DNA of 64,000 nt from Metellina segmentata (GCA_947359465.1 OX375872.1:135024011-135088010), one strand, 5' to 3'. Shown: positions 1 through 9,790, counted from the first letter of the stretch. A program made the numbers and translations. Notes: generated by a model not told the origin, from the letters alone.

Positions 1-822
1 GAGATCTGGTGATCTGGCTGGCCAAGGAAGCGTTTGACAAGCTTGAAGACGGTTCATAGCAACAGGTGCCGTATGTGGTCTGGCATTGTCTTGCTGAAAA
101 ATAAGCCCAGGGTACTGCGAAAGGAACGGTAGCAAAACAGGTCTCAGAATATCGTCAACGTACCGCTGTGCAGTAAGTGTACCTCTAATGACGACCAAAG
201 GGGTCCGGCTATCAAGGGAAATGGCACTCCAGACCATAACTCGTTGTTGAGGGCCCGTGTGGCGTGCAATAGTGAAAGCAGGATCGGCACGCTGCCTTGG
301 GCGTCTCCAGAAACGTCTTCGATGATCGTCAGGACACAGTTGGAAGCGGGATTCGTCGCTAAAGACTATACGTCCCCAGTCAGCATCATTCCAGCCTGAT
401 CGAGGCAAGCACCACTGTAATCTGGCTCGACAGTGTGCAGGCGTGAGTGGCAGGTGGCGTAACGATCGGTATGAGCGTAGATTTCGCTCTCTCAGCCGTC
501 TATGAATGGTCATGGTGGACACTCGTGTGTGGGTCGCACGACTGATGGTTGATAGCGGTGAATCAGGCGCTGTGACAGCTGATCTGACAATCACTCTGTC
601 CTCGCGATCTGTTGTGGCCCTACGTCGACCGCTACCATCATGACGCTGAAATCTGCCACTGTCCACCCACTCTTGCCAGCATCTTTTAATCGCCGCATCG
701 CTTCGACTCACATGACGAGCGATTCTCCGATTTGCCCAACCTGCCTCTTTTAATCCAATGATACGACCTCTTTCAAACTCTGAAAATTGCTCGTAATGAG
801 CTCGAATCCTGCGGCGAGGCAT
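1..822 (-). CDS. Tc1-like transposase, N-terminal 274 codons, open frame, C-terminus outside window
   Basis: This cut-and-paste transposase would bind element ends and act in the nucleus. The frame starts with an ATG at 822 (MPRRRIRAHYEQF) and I read no stop through base 1. Residues about 10-110 are the paired helix-turn-helix region, with FERGRIIGLKEAGWA and STMTIHRRLRERN as typical Tc1 stretches. The first catalytic Asp is in IVFSDESRF at about residue 158 and the second in QQDNARPHTA at about residue 245. The frame leaves the window at PARSPDL, just before the third acidic residue of DD34E elements. No frameshift is seen, unlike the other Tc1/mariner relics here, so this copy is comparatively young. 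Whether the C-terminus is intact cannot be seen. Confidence 0.88.
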   Translation of the reverse strand, partial: MPRRRIRAHYEQFSEFERGRIIGLKEAGWANRRIARHVSRSDAAIKRCWQEWVDSGRFQRHDGSGRRRATTDREDRVIVRSAVTAPDSPLSTISRATHTRVSTMTIHRRLRERNLRSYRSLRHLPLTPAHCRARLQWCLPRSGWNDADWGRIVFSDESRFQLCPDDHRRRFWRRPRQRADPAFTIARHTGPQQRVMVWSAISLDSRTPLVVIRGTLTAQRYVDDILRPVLLPFLSQYPGLIFQQDNARPHTAPVAMNRLQACQTLPWPARSPDL

Positions 823-1067
823 TTTTTCAGTCGTTGAAAGGTATCCTAAATCAATGCAGCAGAAATTTTTAACAACAGTTCAAGAACAACTCCTTATATA
901 CATCTGCTGGATGCGCAGTTCCGATGCGCTGGAGATCGCACTATTCATTCATTGGACACCAAATTTTAATAATTTGCATATTTGGTCAAAACATTTTTCA
1001 TACGAAATTTCAAAGCAATCGGATGATTCCTTCTTGGTGCGTCGATTTTATTTGTTATAGAGTGTAT
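1..1067 (-). mobile_element. Tc1-like DNA transposon, 5' part (cut by window start)
   Basis: The segment holds a Tc1-family transposase frame on the minus strand, about 210 bp of leader (823-1033) and a terminal inverted repeat at about 1034-1067. Read outward on the plus strand the repeat contains TTGGTGCGTCGATTTTA and ends GTTATAGAGTGTA next to TA, the Tc1/mariner target. The same terminus bounds the deletion derivative at 36293-37111, which supports the end call. The other end of the element lies before base 1. Confidence 0.88.
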
Positions 1068-1230
1068 ATCGTTAAAATGATTCCATTTTGAATTATGTCA
1101 TTTTTACCGAGAAGGTGCATATTATCTAATACAGAGTGCTTATTTACTTAATATATTTTTTTATTAATACTTGCAAATGATCACAACATATTTTCCACAT
1201 TATTATACATATAAATCAATGTCTTAAAGA

Positions 1231-1449
1231 ACAAATGTGATGACAAAATCCTAATTTTTCAGTAGAGAGATTTTAAAGTCAATAATTAAAAATGTAATAA
1301 TATTCATTTACAATTAAGCATTTTATAGTATCAACACGTTTCAGTTTTACAGAGGTGAATTATAAATGACTATTTCTTATTACATTTTAATTACTAACAA
1401 TCTAAAATTTCTCTACTGAGAAACGAGGATTTTGTCACTGAACACATTC
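1231..1449. repeat. Foldback MITE-like element
   Basis: An arm of about 45 bases at 1231-1276 (containing GACAAAATCCT and CAGTAGAGA) recurs as its reverse complement at 1401-1449 (TCTCTACTGAG and AGGATTTTGTC). The 120-base centre is AT-rich and noncoding. Long inverted arms around a short noncoding core are the form of a non-autonomous DNA element. I cannot assign a superfamily because no clear target duplication is visible. Confidence 0.6.
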
Positions 1450-1620
1450 GCGCTAAGCCATCGAAATGATGGTTGCAGATTTTAATGTATCCATTCACTT
1501 AAATATTTACTTTAGTAGAAATACAAATGGCATTAGGTAGTAGCTGAAAAAATTAATATTAAATTCTTTAATGCTTAAATATTTAATTTAGTAGAAATAT
1601 ATATGCGCGCGGGTATGTGT

Positions 1621-1785
1621 TTTTAATTAACGTCACACAAAAGCATCACAATGGGCTATTGTTGAAGGTTCGGGATCAACCCCGAAGTGAAAGATCAGAG
1701 GACAGCACCACGCAATTTTGAACCACGGTCAGATGACGAGGTCACAATTGAGCTGGGACACCACTCTCCAAGTATTTATGCGGGA
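1621..1785 (-). mobile_element. SINE family S1, 5'-truncated copy
   Basis: The plus strand reads from a tail (TTAATTAACGTC) through GGGCTATTG and the blocks AATTTTGAACCACGGTC and GATGACGAGGTC to CACCACTCTCC. This is the reverse complement of the body shared by at least ten copies in the window. The tRNA-like head is missing. Confidence 0.75.
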
Positions 1786-2224
1786 GGCCAGGTAATAACA
1801 CCTATTTTATCGTGCGGGAGCAAATAAAACAGCAAAATTGAAAACCAAAGAGTCGCCACGTATCTTAATCCGTTCAACTCAAAGGATTAAGATTTCTTTT
1901 TCATTTCACTGTAAGCACCTTATCTCGCCCTTCACAATATGTCTGCGGGACGAATCGAAAGCAAAATACATTTATGCGTGAGTTTAATGTTTGCGTTGCA
2001 CTAATCAATCAGGAGAAAGTCAAAAAAGTGACAAAATTGCGCGTTAGCAGCCGACCGCCAACCGCAAAATCCTCAGGAAAGTAAGCCGCTAGCTCATCAC
2101 CCACACAAGTGGTGATTAGTCGGGAAGATGAAAGAATCTTGTCGTCAGGAAAAGGATTTTGCTTTCCCTCTTGGTGAAGCTTTTGCAAGCATTCGTGGTT
2201 CTGCGTTTCAGCGCTATTACTGTG
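1786..2224. other. No gene; contains one copy of a dispersed ~80-bp repeat
   Basis: No coding support. Bases 2140-2215 (GCTTTCCCTCTTGG, GCATTCGTGG, GTTTCAG) are similar to 3745-3805, so this is an interspersed repeat rather than unique sequence. The remainder is AT-rich and unassigned. Confidence 0.4.
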
Positions 2225-2660
2225 TGATTCGAGGGTTGCGGTAGCCTGGTTGGAAGAGCAACTGATTAACAACCAGTGTGTTGCGAGTTCGAATCTAACC
2301 AAGGGTAGTCGTGTGCATGGTGGGCTGGTGCACGTCAATTTGTCGCGGCCTCAAATGCCCTCACATTGGTTAACTACCTGTCTGCGAATTGTGTGCGGCC
2401 TAGATTTGATTCCTCCTAGGTTCAATACCTCCCTGGGTGTACCTACGATCTCGTGCTTGCCGCAGCATTGAGAAGAATGGCTCACGTTGGCGTTGTGTGG
2501 AGGTCTGGAGAGTGGTGTGCCAGCTCAGGTGTCGCCTTGTCATCTGACCGTGGTTCAAAGTTACGAGTTGCTGTCCTCCGGTTTTTCCCTTGGGGATTGA
2601 TACCGGACCGTCGCCAATAGCCCAAGGTGTTGCTCCAATTCGACGTTAATTAACCACCTA
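2225..2660 (+). mobile_element. SINE family S1 with tRNA-like head and an internal insertion
   Basis: The head at about 2236-2310 has an A-box-like segment (GTAGCCTGGTTGGAAG) and a B-box-like GAGTTCGAATC, followed by the S1 body (GCCAGCTCAGGTGTCGCC, CATCTGACCGTGGTTC, GGACCGTCGCCAATAG) and a CCACCTACCT tail. About 120 bases (2360-2480) split the body between two near copies of CTCAC(A/G)TTGG. The inserted segment contains its own B-box-like AGGTTCAATACC, so it may be a second, smaller tRNA-derived insertion. Confidence 0.75.
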
Positions 2661-2689
2661 CCTCTACTCCGCGATTTATTATTCCTGTC

Positions 2690-2800
2690 AGGTGTATTCC
2701 TATCTTCTGAGTTAGTAAAACTTTCATTGTGTGTCTGTATATTACTTGATATTGTAGGTCTTGTGCCTGGCGCAGCACGGCCAAATATGGCCCTTGCGCC
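2690..2800 (-). mobile_element. SINE family S2, partial, minus orientation
   Basis: The segment holds GTAAAACTTTCATTGTGTG, AGGTCTTGTGCCTGGCGC and ATATGGCCCTTGCGC, each the reverse complement of the plus-strand S2 copy immediately downstream. The two form an inverted pair separated by about 80 bases. Confidence 0.7.
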
Positions 2801-2827
2801 ATTAAACCACCATAAACAAACTAATCA

Positions 2828-3098
2828 ATGATTTATTGGGCAGCGGTAGCCGAGTTGGTTGATTGTTTTCGGAGTTTGATAGCGCAAGGGCCATATTTGG
2901 CCATGCTGCGCCAGGCACAAGACCTACAATGTCAAGAAATAGACATACACACAATGAAAGTTTTACTGACACAGAAGAGAAAAATACATCCAGGGAGGAA
3001 TACTCCTGACAGGAATCGTTATCAAATCGGAAGAGTTTGCAAATCGATTTTGATTCTGGATAGTGTTGCTCCAGTGCGACGCTAATTAAAATATCAAC
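2828..3098 (+). mobile_element. SINE family S2, near full length
   Basis: It starts with an A-box-like GCGGTAGCCGAGTTGG, then GCGCAAGGGCCATATTTGG, CACACAATGAAAG and TTACTGACACAGAAG. It ends GTGTTGCTCCAGTGCGACGC, nearly the same 3' end as S1. Related copies are at 25555, 38225, 38530 and 40575. No B box is obvious, so a tRNA origin of the head is likely but not shown. The short open frame across this copy is not a gene. Confidence 0.7.
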
Positions 3099-3099
3099 C

Positions 3100-3720
3100 A
3101 GAGTGATTCAAAAGCTATTACTCTAACTTCCAACGTCGGTTAGGAATAATAAAACAAACCAATTTTACATAGGAATATATAGCTGCAAACGCCATCCGGA
3201 GTTGCTGGAATTCAAGGAATAATAATAACAAAGGAATACAATAATAAGGTATAACATGCTATTATACACGCGTTTACAAGTTTAAAGGTGTTCAAAGTTC
3301 CTTCCACCAGCATTAATAAATGTGGACCAATGGATCGGCGAACCTGTTCAAAAATATCAGCTATTTCACGGACACATGCCATATGGAGCACGTGTCTGTT
3401 TAGGAACCGTTTATAAGCTAAGTGCATAATTCCATCCCAGAATTACTGTAACGATGTATTCTACTCCTGCAATTTCAATACCTCGAATGACGATGACTTT
3501 CACTGGCCTATTCAATTTCTGGATTAAAATGCCCTCTGGCACACTCGGAAAGTGCTGACGGCTATACTTTAATATGTAAATATGACTTGTTTCTATATTA
3601 TTGACCTGCCTTTCAAGTTTCTCTAAGACCTTTTGAATGACCCTGGAGAATGCGATGAAAACGTTTTCGTGTTTTACAAAGAGATAGCAAAACAGAAATA
3701 ACGAGAAGACGACGACTTGC
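3100..3720. other. Unassigned stretch with two weak minus-strand open frames
   Basis: Two short minus-strand frames (3427 to 3212 and 3722 to 3411) carry hydrophobic stretches. The N-terminal part of the second lies inside a dispersed repeat (3650-3720), and neither shows a recognisable domain, so I do not call a gene. The HMACVREIADIFEQVRRS-to-LLMLVEG stretch of the first could be a relic of a multi-pass membrane protein, but this is weak. Confidence 0.25.
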
Positions 3721-3880
3721 ATATTTCATGTGTCGTCAGAAGTGGAATTGCCTTTCACCTTAGGGAAAGCTTTCACAGGTATTCGTGGCTAGGTGTTTCA
3801 GATCAATAGAATGTGACGAAAATGTTTTGTCTTGTTTATAGATATAGCAAAACAAGAACACAAGAGAAGACGATGAAAAA
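3645..3880. repeat. Dispersed ~65-bp repeat, two copies (third at 5862-5930)
   Basis: Copies at about 3650-3715, 3820-3876 and 5862-5930 share ATGTTTTCGTCTTG-like and ATAGCAAAACA segments and end in AGAAGACGATG or AGAAAACGATG. The second and third copies directly flank the Tc1-like relic at 3877-5845. Confidence 0.5.
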
Positions 3881-3947
3881 AGTATAACGTCGCAAAAAAA
3901 GATGACATAAGACAAGAAATAATATCATATCTTTATATCTTTATTAA

Positions 3948-4456
3948 CCCTTCTTTGCCATAGTGGTGGAAATTTCCATCATAACATTGAATGCCCAAAA
4001 ATTATAGAAAAGAACAAGTTCACTTTAAGTTGATCGTGTCTGGATACCTTTTTAATGTCTATTGCATAAAAAAAAACATAGCTGTCAAAAATAAGCAAGT
4101 GTCACTATCAGTAAAACGAGCTTGAAGTTGTCATTCCGCTGTTTGTTGTAATTGCAATAAACGTATGATTTCGTTTTTAATTTTGTTTTATTATATTTGA
4201 ATTTCTATTGCTTTAAAAGTGAAAATGAGTGGAAGAAAGGTTTGTAAAATGTGTTTCTGTTATTTTTAGAGCAATTTCTGAAAAAGTTTGCGTTTAATTT
4301 AAAAAATACCACATGATACCATCATATTGTTTTTTGCTAAATTTATACCACAAATATATACTAAGATTTTTTTAACCATTTTTCCTTTAATTTTGAACAT
4401 GAATTATATCACCTTGATTTATTTCACCAATAAAGAAAAAATCATGCAAAGATGGG
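3948..4456. mobile_element. TTAA-flanked MITE, piggyBac-like termini
   Basis: The left end reads TTAA-CCCTTCTTTGC at 3944-3958 and the right end GCAAAGATGGG-TTAA at 4446-4460. These are matching inverted ends starting CCC and flanked by TTAA, the target of piggyBac elements. The 509-base interior is AT-rich and noncoding. It lies within the Tc1 relic, so it is probably a later insertion. Confidence 0.6.
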
Positions 4457-4639
4457 TTAAATGCATATTTTTATGAAATGTTACGATACTTCATGATATA
4501 ATGAAATCACAGCAAAAATACATTTAAATTTACTAAGTTTAGTTACATTATGTAAAATTTTGTATGAGAATTTAGAGAAATTACCATACAGTTGATGTTG
4601 GAAAAAAGTATAGAGTCTATATGATTTATTATTTAGTAA

Positions 4640-5529
4640 GTGATGTGCGAACTTCCTATGTATTACTTGTACTGACCGTCGGTTCATAGAACCAGATAGA
4701 GCTTGAAAGGTGTCCGGGGAAATGTTCCACGAACTTTTAATTGCGGTTTTTAGATCAGACTTGATGATGTACTGTCGCCAATTCTTGTAAATATCTCGAG
4801 CTATAATGCCCCAAAGGTTTTCCATTGGATTCAGATCGAGATTACGAAATAGGCATTGAAGAGTTTTTACCTCGTTCACCTTCATCTAGGATTTTGTGGA
4901 GCACGAAGTATGCACATATGCATTGTCTTATTGAAATATCCAATCGCCTGATGTAATCAGAGGAGCAACTGGCTACAAACTATCTGCCAACATGTCCTGA
5001 TATAACCACAAAATTAATTTTGTTATCAGCAAAAACAATTTCAGTTGAACCACCGGCTGCAAGTCATGACAGATCCTCCTTCGAATTGGCGTTTTGAAAA
5101 AAGGAGGCGTTCTTTATGCAGATCATGCTAGTAAAACTTAAATCCGTCCTGGCCCATCTAAATTAAACTTTTTTCATCCGAAAACACCACATAATTCCAG
5201 TTGGTGCTAGCCGTTAAATGCTTCCGGGCAAACTTTAAACGTGATACAATATGCCGTTTAGAAAGTGGATTTAACTTCTTGTACGTAACATTAAGATTTC
5301 TATGCAGTGCATTTCGTATTGTTCGGCTGGTACAGTGCAACTGCATCTCATCTTTAATTTGCGAGGAAGACATTTTTTTGCTTGTCGGTGAGCCTCTGGA
5401 TCTGCCTCTTACCTTGAAGAAATTATCTTTGGTCATCCTGTTCGCAATTTTGTGTCCATTGAAATCAGCATCTTTAAAAGCTAATATTTTGCCCTGTTCT
5501 GGTTCTGATAGGCGTAATCTTCTCGGCAT
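4640..5529 (-). pseudogene. Tc1-like transposase pseudogene
   Basis: An ATG at 5529 opens MPRRLRLSEPEQGKIL, a Tc1 N-terminus. The frame reaches the first catalytic Asp in YVVFSDEKSL, then meets a stop near 5158. Downstream in shifted frames are a remnant of the second Asp block (DNAYVHTS near 4925) and the third acidic block LNPMENLWGIIARDIY near 4830-4780. Several stops and frameshifts between 4890 and 5160 make it non-functional. Length and motif order match a roughly 330-residue Tc1 transposase. Confidence 0.85.
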
Positions 5530-5861
5530 TGTATTAAAATACTCAAGAATAAAACAATTCTGTATCCACAAAACTTGTATTCGTTTCTAGAATCGGAGAG
5601 AAATGTTTTCTCAGTTTATTTATTCTTTCAGATGATGTAATCAGCAAACGACTTTATGCTTTTTTCCTAGCTGCCATTCGCAGATTGTTATCACTTTTAC
5701 ATAATACAAAAAATATCAGGATTTTTTATAAATACATTTTAGTTTATTATTCGGTAGCATTAATTTAAGTCTTAAAAAATTTGCAAAATTGAAATTGTAG
5801 TAGTTCTACATGTTTGGCGATTTTTCGCCCGACGTTATACTTTTTGACAAGGCTGTAGAAT

Positions 5862-6050
5862 GGGACAAAAAATGTTTTCGTCTTGTCCAAAAGTATCACA
5901 AATCAGAAAACAAGAGAAAACGATGACGTAGATATATCCTGTATTGGGAAGATATTACAGTATTCCTCTCGTAAAGTTTTCTCAAATCCAGCGCCCTTCG
6001 TTAATAAAGCCAACCGCTCACTAGGAATAGATTCATATCTAGTGAATGTT
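5862..6050. repeat. Third copy of the ~65-bp dispersed repeat and adjoining unique DNA
   Basis: The first 70 bases match the repeats at 3650 and 3820. The rest (5931-6050) has no assignable feature. Confidence 0.4.
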
Positions 6051-6262
6051 AACCCTCCAAATGCCTTCGACGAGATATATTGTCAAACAAGATCTCAATT
6101 TTTCTAATGACGAGATAGCTCGCCATCAAGATATTGCGGATTTTTTTATGATGTCGAGTTCAAGATATGGTCAGCTGTCTTCTAATGACGAGAAACGACT
6201 AGATCTTGAAGGACGAGATATTTCGCTCATCAAGATCTGGTCAAACTTGCTAATGACGTGAC
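6046..6262. mobile_element. Palindromic TTAA MITE family, copy 1
   Basis: It begins TTAACCCTCCAAATG and then repeats degenerate units of GACGAGATAT followed by ATCAAGAT and TGGTCA, separated by CTAATGACGAGA. The same units recur at five other places in the window. It is noncoding; the short open frames across it are by-products of the repeat. Confidence 0.6.
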
Positions 6263-6359
6263 ACCTCGTTTTAGTGATATCTAGTAATATAGCCAAATGA
6301 GAAAAAGGATTAGCGTCTGGAGGTGTGACGTCACACTTCATACCTCTCGAAAGGATTAA

Positions 6360-6453
6360 CCCTCCAAATGGTTTCGACGAGATATCTCGTCCATCAAGAT
6401 GAGGTCAGTTTTGATAATGAAGAGAAACCTTGTCGATACGACCACCAGGAGGT
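6360..6453. mobile_element. Palindromic TTAA MITE family, copy 2 (short, complete-looking)
   Basis: TTAA at 6356-6359 is followed by CCCTCCAAATGG, a perfect 16-base palindrome GACGAGATATCTCGTC (6376-6391) and ATCAAGAT. The right end is CCACCAGGAGG before a T and TTAA at 6454-6457. Inverted CCTCC ends and TTAA on both sides suggest an intact 94-base unit. Confidence 0.6.
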
Positions 6454-6479
6454 TTAAGGCAAGGTATAAACATATTCTA

Positions 6480-7330
6480 TGTAGTATATTTAAGACCCAG
6501 CTAAGGTGTAAAAATATTGTTTTATTTTATGCTTTGAAATGAAGGAGGGAAGTATTTTCTGAATTTTGCTTATGAGCAGTATATATTCAAAAAGGTGATA
6601 GGTCTTCGCCACTGATATTTTTTCTTTCAAAAACAGTTTTTTAAGCAGAGTACATTTCAAATGGATAATAGATTGTACTATAGTGGAACACAAACATTTC
6701 ACAAAAAAGTAACGTTCATTAAGACGAGTAATATAAAAGAATATTTAAAAAAAATCATATTTTAAAAAATTCAACAGTATTTTTTTGTATGGTCTTTCAA
6801 GGGACTGGCCTGTAGTGAACAAAAAAACTTCACGCCTAAGATAATGCTTATTGTAAAACGAGTAAGATGAATCTCCCCAATTTTTTTTCTAGCGTAGTAC
6901 CTTTCAAAGGGAGAACAGGTGTTTTTTTGTAGTGGGAAAAAACTCAAGTTTAAAATAACATTAATTTTAAAAAGAGACTGTACTGTAATAGACCTAAACA
7001 ACAGTGTCCACATCATTATTAGTAATAAAACGGGTATACTATAAAAATATTACTTAAAAAACAAAATTTAGCATAGCACCTTCCAAAGTGATAACTGTAG
7101 TGGAACAAAATATTTCAAATAACGTTCCAAATACACAAAATATTGTTCACTGTAAAACACAAGTGTTAAAAAGTATCAAAAACTTGTTTTTCAAAACAAA
7201 CCCATTTTGTGCATTGTTCCTTCAAGGGTGTAACTGTAATGGACCAAAAAAATTCAAGTTCAAAAATATTGTTAATTGTAAGAGTATGGTTTTGAGTAAC
7301 ATAAAAAATCAATTAAAGTAAACAGTAAAA
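6480..7330. repeat. Diverged tandem array, ~100-bp units
   Basis: A unit with ACCTTTCAAAG-type and GTAGTGGAACAAAA-type segments followed by AAGTTTAAAAATA recurs about every 100 bases (for example near 6660, 6780, 6900, 7080, 7215), and again beyond the mariner insertion near 8700. Copies are strongly diverged, so open frames over it are chance. Confidence 0.5.
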
Positions 7331-7342
7331 CAGTAATTTATA

Positions 7343-8643
7343 TACAGAGGCTGTTCGCACATTTTTTAGAATTTGGTTAGCGGTAATAAAAAATCGTTTG
7401 CTGCAAAAGAAATAATTGCAGTTATACTATGTTTTTTAAAAGTCAAAATTATCGTCTACGGCTTGAGAGGTTTGTTTTTATTCAAAATGGCGTTTTTAAC
7501 GAATCAGTGGTTCGAAGGCTATATTTATGCTCTTTCCGAAGAGAAATATTCATATTCCGTTATCCAAAAACGATGTGAGAGTCATGGTTTTGAGATATCT
7601 AAAGCGTCGATGTGCTATATCTTCAACAAGAAAGGAAAAAAACGTCAAATTGGAGCCTCAAGTGGGACAAAAATTCCAAACAAGTATCAAAGGAAGAAAC
7701 GGACATCTTCGACTATTGCAAAGGTACGTTGTTTAATGTTAAAAGAAAATCCCCCGTCAAAGGATGGTTGCAAAATCATTAAAATGCTCGGTGTCCACTG
7801 TAAACAAAATGATAAACGTTGATTTAAATCTTAAGAAAGGGAAAAAACTCAATGTGCATAGTCTTTCTCCAAAGCATATCGCTGAACGCAGTACACGCTG
7901 CCGAATTCTATATGAGAAACACTTATCCAAAGAAAAATGGAAAAAAAATTGTCACACTAGATGAATCATGGGTGTATTTAAATGATTGCAGCAAAAAAAG
8001 AGCCATTTATAATCATAAAAGGGGAGAAAAAATTTAAGTACATGGTTGACAGTATCGAAAGAAAGTTTTTCTAAGGGATTCATGATTGTTGCTGGTTTTT
8101 CATATAATGGCAAGTTAAAAATAACGAGAGTGGGAAAAAATGTTAAGATTAACTCCAAATACTATCAGGAACCTATTTTATCGCCAATTTTTCTGAATGA
8201 AATACCATCGCTTTACCCACAGTGCCATCAATCTGTGGAACTCCATTAAAACAAGCTAGCAGTCACACATCAAAATCCACTGTAAATTTCCTAAAAGAAA
8301 TGGAACAAAAAACCGGTATCAAGGCCATACCCTTCACTGATATCCTACTAAATCTCCCGATGTATCACCTATGGATTTTTGTGCTTTCGGACTTATAAAA
8401 TCTGCATTATCCAAACGTCGTCCCACAACCCTTACAGGACTCTGGAAAGCTGTTCAGGAGGAATGGGATAGAATACCTCTTCTGACACTTCAAAAGGCAT
8501 TATTATCCTGGAAATTACGGTGTCGAAAGACAGTTCAGAATAAGGGCTATGAAATAGAACATTGAAAACACAAGAATTTTATGTAATTTAGTTTTGTGAA
8601 TGCAATATACACTGTCTAAAATATGTGTGAACAGTCTCATATA
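7343..8643 (+). mobile_element. Mariner-like element (DDxD group), degenerate
   Basis: Inverted termini are GAGGCTGTTCGCACATTTT at 7347-7365 and its imperfect complement AAAATATGTGTGAACAGTCTC at about 8618-8638, next to TA. The roughly 1.3-kb size and one transposase-type coding region fit a mariner. It interrupts the ~100-bp array that resumes after 8643. Confidence 0.75.
7487..8565 (+). pseudogene. Mariner-like transposase pseudogene
   Basis: ATG at 7487 opens MAFLTNQWFEGYIYALSEE, a helix-turn-helix N-terminus. Coding similarity then moves through at least three other frames. SVSTVNKMI follows at about 7785, the first catalytic block TLDESWVYL near 7950, FLKEMEQKTGIKAIPFTD near 8290, and the third acidic block SPDVSPMDFCAFG near 8365. 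The C-terminus WKLRCRKTVQNKGYEIEH ends at 8565. The third acidic residue is Asp, as in mariner and not Tc1. The second catalytic Asp is not seen at its expected place before ASSHTS. Multiple frameshifts make it inactive. Confidence 0.85.
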
Positions 8644-9429
8644 TGTATCTATACACACAATTTTTTCAGTATTTCTGACAAAATATGTAAGACAATTTTT
8701 ACCATCGTACCTTTCCAAAAGACAACGGATTACATTGTAATTGACCCCCCCCCCCGAAAAACCCCCGCTAGTTTATACTTCGAGTAACATAAAAGTATAA
8801 AATTTTTAAAACAGCTTCAACGGAAAAATTGGCGTGGCTTGTCTGCTTTTGGACCTTGTGCCACAAAACACCAACAATCAATTCAATTTAACATCCAATT
8901 TTTCTATATCAAACTAGTTTAACTATCACTAAATTAGACCGAAAACTAGACTTTAAGGTCAGACAAAGCAAAACCTAAAAAATTTAAATGGATTCTTCAA
9001 AGTAACTTGGTACATTGAATTTAATATTCAAGGTCGTTCTCCGTACTTCAAGGTCAGTGGGACCTATGCCCCAAACTCCTCCCTTCCGTGGTCATCGCGA
9101 GCCCAGAACCTTGGGCCACAAGACCCAACAAGCCATAAAAAGATGGTGAGCAGTCTGGAGGTGGATCTAAGTATATCACTTCAAATGAATATTTTAACCT
9201 TAATTATCTCTTCGAAATCAATTACCAGCCTGGGGACCATCAGATGTGGGAACGGCTTTCGTCTCACATTTGAAAGTGCCACGGAATTCGGTCCGAAGAC
9301 CGAATCACGGGGAATTATGCAAGGTCATCCCGAAGAGGAACCAAACAAACTCGCACATAAAAAGATGTCAAGGAAAACAAAAAAGCCCCGATCCAGTCAA
9401 ATCGAAGACATCGTTTAAAAATGTGTCAT
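8644..9429. other. Array remnant, poly(C) run and possible S2 SINE relics
   Basis: The ~100-bp array continues to about 8745, where a C run lies (8746-8755). Stretches at 8833-8875 and 9085-9135 (GACCTTGTGCCACAAAACA, TTGGGCCACAAGACCCAAC) weakly resemble the reverse complement of SINE S2. No gene is supported. Confidence 0.35.
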
Positions 9430-9790
9430 CGGAGTTAACTTATTTATGCAGCGTGCGATCCACGGATTAATTGGGGATTGGTTTTCGAGCCGAGCGCCCG
9501 CTTTTTCCTCGGACGAGATTGTCGCAAGTGACCTTACTCTTGACATTGGCCTCGGAGAGCTTGCTTCTTGTTTGTTTCTGCATAGCATCCGGCTTAACCA
9601 CTCGAACTCGGAGATCCTCAACTCGGTCAAAGCCTGCGGGGAGGAGGAATCGTGTGATTGAAGCGGCCGCCTGCTTGAGCATAACGGCGGTAAAACTCCG
9701 CTGGAGCACGAGCATCCCTTTCTTCTCTCGGATACCTCTCGGATACCGCGCAGGAGGGTGAGCAGCACTTCCCATTGGCACTCATCGCCG
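9430..9790. other. GC-rich island, coding status unknown
   Basis: About 360 bases are clearly richer in G, C and CpG than the surroundings (for example GCGGCCGCC at 9663-9671, CGGATACCGCGCAGGAGGG). Several frames stay open on both strands, including 96 codons at 9471 (+) and 117 codons from 9768 (-). That is expected from GC content, and none shows a recognisable domain. It could be an exon, a promoter-proximal segment or inserted foreign sequence. No splice sites were convincing. Confidence 0.35.

Larger units (their letters stand above)
3877..5845 (-). mobile_element. Degenerate Tc1-like element with short inverted termini
   Basis: A 16-base segment AAAAAGTATAACGTCG at 3877-3892 is repeated as its exact reverse complement at 5830-5845. 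These bracket a decayed Tc1 transposase on the minus strand. A TTAA MITE sits inside the 3' half. The termini are short, so exact ends are uncertain. Confidence 0.6.

Noticed and set aside
2009..2338. 109-codon minus-strand open frame
   Set aside because: It overlaps the head of an S1 SINE and a dispersed repeat; no domain.
3411..3722. 103-codon minus-strand frame with hydrophobic N-terminus, possible receptor-like protein
   Set aside because: The N-terminal part is a dispersed repeat seen at 3820 and 5862; no family motif is convincing.
9415..9768. Long open frames on both strands as genes
   Set aside because: High GC lowers stop frequency; no domain, splice context or codon pattern favours one frame.
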